10,620 nt of DNA, from NCBI GenBank assembly GCA_035591015.1, contig JAXIUW010220397.1:1-10620 (forward strand), read 5' to 3'. A program made the position numbers and the translations under genes. Below, piece after piece: positions 7,145 to 10,620 of this stretch (the first letter of the stretch is position 1; every line of letters begins with the position of its first letter). Under the pieces are notes generated by a model. It saw only the letters and a list, made by a program, of their open reading frames with translations, was not told where the DNA came from and searched no databases. Source of the DNA: Cephalothrix simula. Its lineage: Eukaryota; Nemertea; Palaeonemertea; Archinemertea; Cephalotrichidae.

Positions 7145-7565
7145 ATGTTTCAACTCCTAATGTCATTCTTTTTTCTGAAATCAAATATTAAATGCCTTAT
7201 GCGACTTGTGAAGAAATTCAATTTTCACCGCTTGGAGTGCCATAGTCGGATTAAATGCTTCTTGAATGTCTACGTTTAAAGATTGTTCAAATTTTTATAC
7301 TCATTTCGAAATTTTTCGGTGGTTTTTTGTCGACCTGTCGTCGAAGTATGCAAATTGCTGTTGACTCTTCAGCAATCAATTATTTTTCATTAATCACAAG
7401 CAATTAGTTTCTTTTAATGAGCGTGAATGGGGTGGGGTCACCTTTGTTTGTCTATAAACTTGAGTGTGTGCCTATTCTGGTTTTGGTAATATTTGGTTTC
7501 CTTTTGGTCTGGGTAAAATTTTGAATTTTAGTAGTCTGGCATGTAAAATTTTAGATATATACAAG
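7145..7565. other. No feature supported
   Basis: AT-rich sequence with no convincing exon, RNA gene or repeat. Confidence 0.4.
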
Positions 7566-8105
7566 AATTGGTTAAGGCTTGATGTTAGCTCACCGCCCCC
7601 CCCAAACGGTTTCTCATATGAGGGGAATATGAACCCCCATAACCTATACATCACTGGAAAGGGTACGTGAAATGGGAGTAGAATGTTAGTAGTTTCATGT
7701 CGCCCTACCACCACCTGGTGGAGGTAAAAAATGTCCGAAAGAAATGGCCGAAAATCAGCAAATTAATGTTTTTTTGGATTTTCGGCACACAGCAAAATAG
7801 GAACCCTCATAAACATCAACTATGACATGTAAAATAAAGTAAAATGGTGGTTTCATGTCCCTACCGCCACCTGGTGGAGAATGGTGGTCAAAAATGTTCA
7901 AAATCAAAATTTTCCTGTGTGCCAAAAATCAATAATTTTTAACCACCACCCTCCACCAGGTGGTGGTAGGGACATGGAACTACTACCATTCTACTCCCTT
8001 TCGCATGCCCTTTCCAGTGATATAAAGGTTATGGGGGTTCCTTTTCCCCTAATATGAGAAAGCATTGGGGGCTCCAGCTAACATCAAGCCATGCCTTAAC
8101 CAATT
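7566..8105. mobile_element. Foldback (MITE-like) non-autonomous element, ~540 bp
   Basis: The left end AATTGGTTAAGG at 7566 is matched inverted by CCTTAACCAATT ending at 8105. The arms stay alignable for about 160 bases (7566-7726 and about 7946-8105): both carry CTTGATGTTAGCT, TTTCTCATAT, CCCCCATAACCT, ATCACTGGAAAGGG, GGGAGTAGAATG and ACCACCACCTGGTGGAGG, with small indels. A third, direct copy of part of the arm lies inside (7801-7880, CATGTCCCTACCGCCACCTGGTGGAG). The middle has a second inverted pair, near TTTTCGGCACACAG at 7780 and CTGTGTGCCAAAAA at 7915. There is no coding capacity, as expected for an element mobilised in trans. No target-site duplication was found, so it is old or its true ends differ. 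Confidence 0.8.
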
Positions 8106-8600
8106 TTTCCATCCATTTGTAACGGTGAAGTTTTATATTCAATGTGAAAATTTCTGTAATTGTCTTGTATACATGTAATCAATGGCATATCTTGTTTCTG
8201 TCCAAAAAGCGTTTTGTTATCGTCTGTCTCATAACCTAAACGTAGACCATTTATTTTTCTATTCTCCATAAAACTGGCTCTCAAAGAAAAACTATTGAAA
8301 AAAATCCAAAGGGGCCCTGGAATCCTCTTGTAATTTTTTCTGCTTATAGTTTTTTTTGCAAGTAGTTGCCTGCAAGTCAAGCGAGTGGCGCTACACTTTA
8401 TTGAAGGGCTATAAATTTTCGGGATTCCTGCGCCTCATCTACTGTCCCATGAGACAAATAGGACAAAGTATATTGTCAGATTTGATATCTGGGATTTAGA
8501 TTTTTCTTGATGATTAGATGAAATATATTAAACATAAGGGACTACCTCAAACATTCTAGTAGTTTTTATTTGAACTAGACAATTAAGCACGTTTAGGCAA
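8106..8600. other. No gene supported; one weak minus-strand open frame
   Basis: A 94-codon minus-strand frame runs from 8380 to 8096. Its last codons lie in the end of the foldback element, its translation has no recognised motif, and no splice or promoter context is clear. The remainder is unstructured AT-rich DNA. Confidence 0.35.
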
Positions 8601-8604
8601 TCCA

Positions 8605-8665
8605 AGAATGCGCGACATGGGATTCGCGCGGTGATCTGCAATTCGTGGTTTTGCAATCCGGCGAA
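8605..8665. repeat. Short remnant of the CpG-rich repeat
   Basis: Words of the intron 2/3 array reappear: AATGCGCGACATGGGATTCGCG, split by one or two changes from array words, then GCAATTCGTGG and TTTTGCAATCC. It is isolated among AT-rich DNA, which shows that the repeat family is dispersed and not confined to the introns. Confidence 0.55.
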
Positions 8666-9230
8666 TGTTAAAAATGTGCAAATTGCAAAGTAGATAAAGC
8701 TCTGGCATAACTATAATATAAATACGGTATGTTCTTCTTGGAAAGTTAGAAAGTATATAAGCGAATTTCTCTTACTTGAAATTTCCAAGCACTGCACTGC
8801 CATGAGATGTCAACGATAAGGGAAATATGAGAAATAAACTTTTAACGAAAACTACTGTTGAAATTTTGAAATGGTCCCTAAATGATCCTATTTTTAAAAT
8901 AATCTTGTTTATTTTTATGTGTAAGGTAAATTTTTTAAGGTACCTCTCGGTTTTATCGCCTTAAGGCTTGGCCTTGAGGAGCCCATATCAACAAGGGCAT
9001 ACTGCAGTCCGCCCCGTTTCCCCATACAGTTGTTTTTTTCCGAGTTGTACCTAAGGAACTTCTCCCTAGATACTATGAAATTCCACATAGTACCACGACT
9101 ACCAAGGGTTAATAGCCTTTGATATTACCTATGTATCGCCACCGGGAAAGACATAGTGAATAGATACCATTAGCACTGGCATACATTAGTACGGTTTGGG
9201 CATACAATGAGACAATGGACATCTTATTAG
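8666..9230. other. No gene; moderately GC-richer block at 8935-9190
   Basis: 8935-9190 differs from its surroundings in composition and holds two small hairpins: CCTTAAGGC/GCCTTGAGG near 8960 and TACTATG/CATAGTA near 9069-9091. It looks like a fragment of an interspersed repeat, but I cannot name it and see no protein remnant. Confidence 0.35.
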
Positions 9231-9373
9231 GTCCATGGATTAAGCATGGATTTTTGAGCTCAAGTCCATGGTTCTCAAAGTCCATGGTTTACAAGTCCAT
9301 GTTCGAAACTCCCACGGTAATGAAGTCGATGGACTTAAAAACCATGGACTTTTGAGTTTCAAGTCCATGGACT
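9231..9373. repeat. Cluster of CCATGG palindromes with AAGTCCATGG words
   Basis: CCATGG occurs at 9233, 9266, 9282, 9342 and 9365. The word AAGTCCATG(G) occurs at 9262, 9278, 9293 and 9361, and inverted as CCATGGACTT at 9342, with a diverged GATGGACTT at 9329. AGTCCATGGACT at 9362-9373 is a perfect 12-bp palindrome. The two orientations allow stem pairing between 9257-9290 and 9338-9370. Confidence 0.75.
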
Positions 9374-9529
9374 ATTTTGAAATGGCTGTTTTAAACTATT
9401 TTTAGTACATTTTCGGTCCATTCCATGCCTTTCATAAAAAGAAGGCAAATTTTGGGTCTCCATTAGATACGGTTGAGATCAAATGGCTTGACCATCCAAT
9501 TTTCCATCCACCTTGAAACAATTTAAAGC

Positions 9530-10540
9530 ACACACATTTTTATACTTATTATAATAAGTCTTATTTCTATACTATATACTCTAAAATAATATATACAATT
9601 GCACTAAAAATCTCTATAAATAAATACAAACCATATTATACCACCGATTTAAATAATTACAACTTACATTCTAATTAAAATTACAATTTTTTAAAGGATA
9701 AAATTACATATTTTCTCTGAATTACAAATTATACAAATACATTTAGAATAGAAAAAACTGTACAAAACTGCCAGCTTACAGCCCTGCGTGGAACATAAAG
9801 ATGAATTTTACAAATATACAAATATAGTCTAAATTACAAATTAAAAGACTGATTAAGTAAAATGCACTGTATACAGGTTATTTGAAAGTATAGTATCCCC
9901 GTATCACAAAACTATTTCGTTAATGTTGTTTTTCCTAAGTAAGATAATTAAAAAAAATTGCGATTTTTATTTCTACCATATATTAAAAAATCAGTGGATG
10001 AAACTAAATTGAAATCATTACTATAAATTTTTCATCCTGTCCAATTTATAGTTTTTTGTTTTTTAAGTTATAATCATCTTTATAATTGAAAGTTACAAGT
10101 AATCGGAATAATCTTTTTTATTCAATCAATATTTTTGAAACCGCTTTTACTGGTGACACATAAAAACAAAAGCAATTTTAGATTCATGGGCGGAAAAATT
10201 ATGGAAAATGAGATACATGAAGTTTATGTGGAAACAATTTGTATAAATTATAATAAATTATTATAAAATCATTATAAGAATAGTTATGTGGAAACAACTT
10301 GTAACATTTATGATAAATTAAATTATTAGAAGAGTTAATAAATTATCATAAGAAGAGATGGAAATGATAAATGCATTATTGGTTACAATACAAAAAAGAA
10401 ATCAAAATACATGTACTAAATACATGTAATAGTAAAATAAATGATTACTACATATAATTTTAAATGCAAGATTGGTATAAGATATGTTAAAAATCACAAA
10501 AAAATAATAATACTTAATTACTGTGTAAAGCAGTGTAAAT
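9530..10540. other. Very AT-rich gene-free tract
   Basis: Long runs of A/T with little else, no open frame of note, and one AT palindrome (ACTTATTATAATAAGT, 9544-9559). It probably represents intergenic or deep intronic sequence. Confidence 0.5.
10222..10320. repeat. Imperfect ~60-bp direct duplication
   Basis: GTTTATGTGGAAACAATTTG at 10222 recurs as AGTTATGTGGAAACAACTTG at 10282, and both copies continue to ATAATAAATTA or TGATAAATTA at 10260 and 10320. The offset is about 60 bases. Confidence 0.6.
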
Positions 10541-10620
10541 CAGTAAAAAATACGCCAATGGGCGTGACGCTCACATGACGGATGACGAATTGGCTATATG
10601 GTGAAATAGAAGCTATGATA

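Noticed and set aside
7464-7714. Open frames on both strands at the left arm of the foldback element
   Set aside because: They run into the inverted repeat; proline and glycine runs come from the C/G-rich arm sequence.
8096-8380. 94-codon minus-strand open frame
   Set aside because: It ends inside the terminal repeat of the foldback element and shows no known motif. It could be an exon of an unknown gene, but nothing supports that.
2268-10430. Recurring TACATGTAAT (near 2270, 5334, 8172, 10422)
   Set aside because: A palindromic core in AT-rich DNA is expected several times; no common context among the copies.

Overview
The window comes from an animal nuclear genome. It is AT-rich, and its only convincing gene is split into exons by GT-AG introns with pyrimidine-rich acceptors. 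The protein is the C-terminal part of a Tudor-KH protein (vertebrate TDRKH, insect Papi), the mitochondrial-surface scaffold of piRNA 3'-end maturation. An invertebrate, perhaps an arthropod, seems most likely, but the species cannot be named from the sequence.

Layout. 1-547: intron leading into the first visible exon; the N-terminal anchor and most of the KH region must lie upstream. 548-5009: five + strand exons (548-698, 1161-1342, 3108-3283, 4027-4243, 4833-5009) whose splice phases agree exactly, giving 903 nt or 301 codons. They encode the end of the KH region, a linker, one complete extended Tudor domain and an acidic, Asn-rich tail. Three C-termini are possible: read-through to TAG at 5016-5018; an exon at 5693-5846 whose good reading frame does not fit the upstream phase; or a 49-nt exon at 6212-6260 spliced over a 69-nt intron to a split GAA codon and TGA at 6332-6334. 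AATAAA signals lie at 5186 and 6083.

Introns 2 and 3 are largely filled by a CpG-rich, decayed satellite-like repeat built from short words such as GCATGTCGCGTAT and GATTCGCGACTT. It is absent from introns 1 and 4, but a short remnant appears near 8610. Intron 4 holds palindromes instead.

6335-10620: no supportable gene. It holds a short hairpin (7060-7144), a foldback MITE-like element with ~160-bp inverted arms (7566-8105), a cluster of CCATGG palindromes (9231-9373), and a very AT-rich tail (9530-10540) with a ~60-bp imperfect duplication.

The observations most worth a second look are the satellite-like array in two adjacent introns of a piRNA-pathway gene, a perfect 22-bp inverted repeat that pairs the polypyrimidine tract of a candidate last exon with that exon's own coding sequence, and the ambiguous 3' end. 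I found no clear new multi-gene system.
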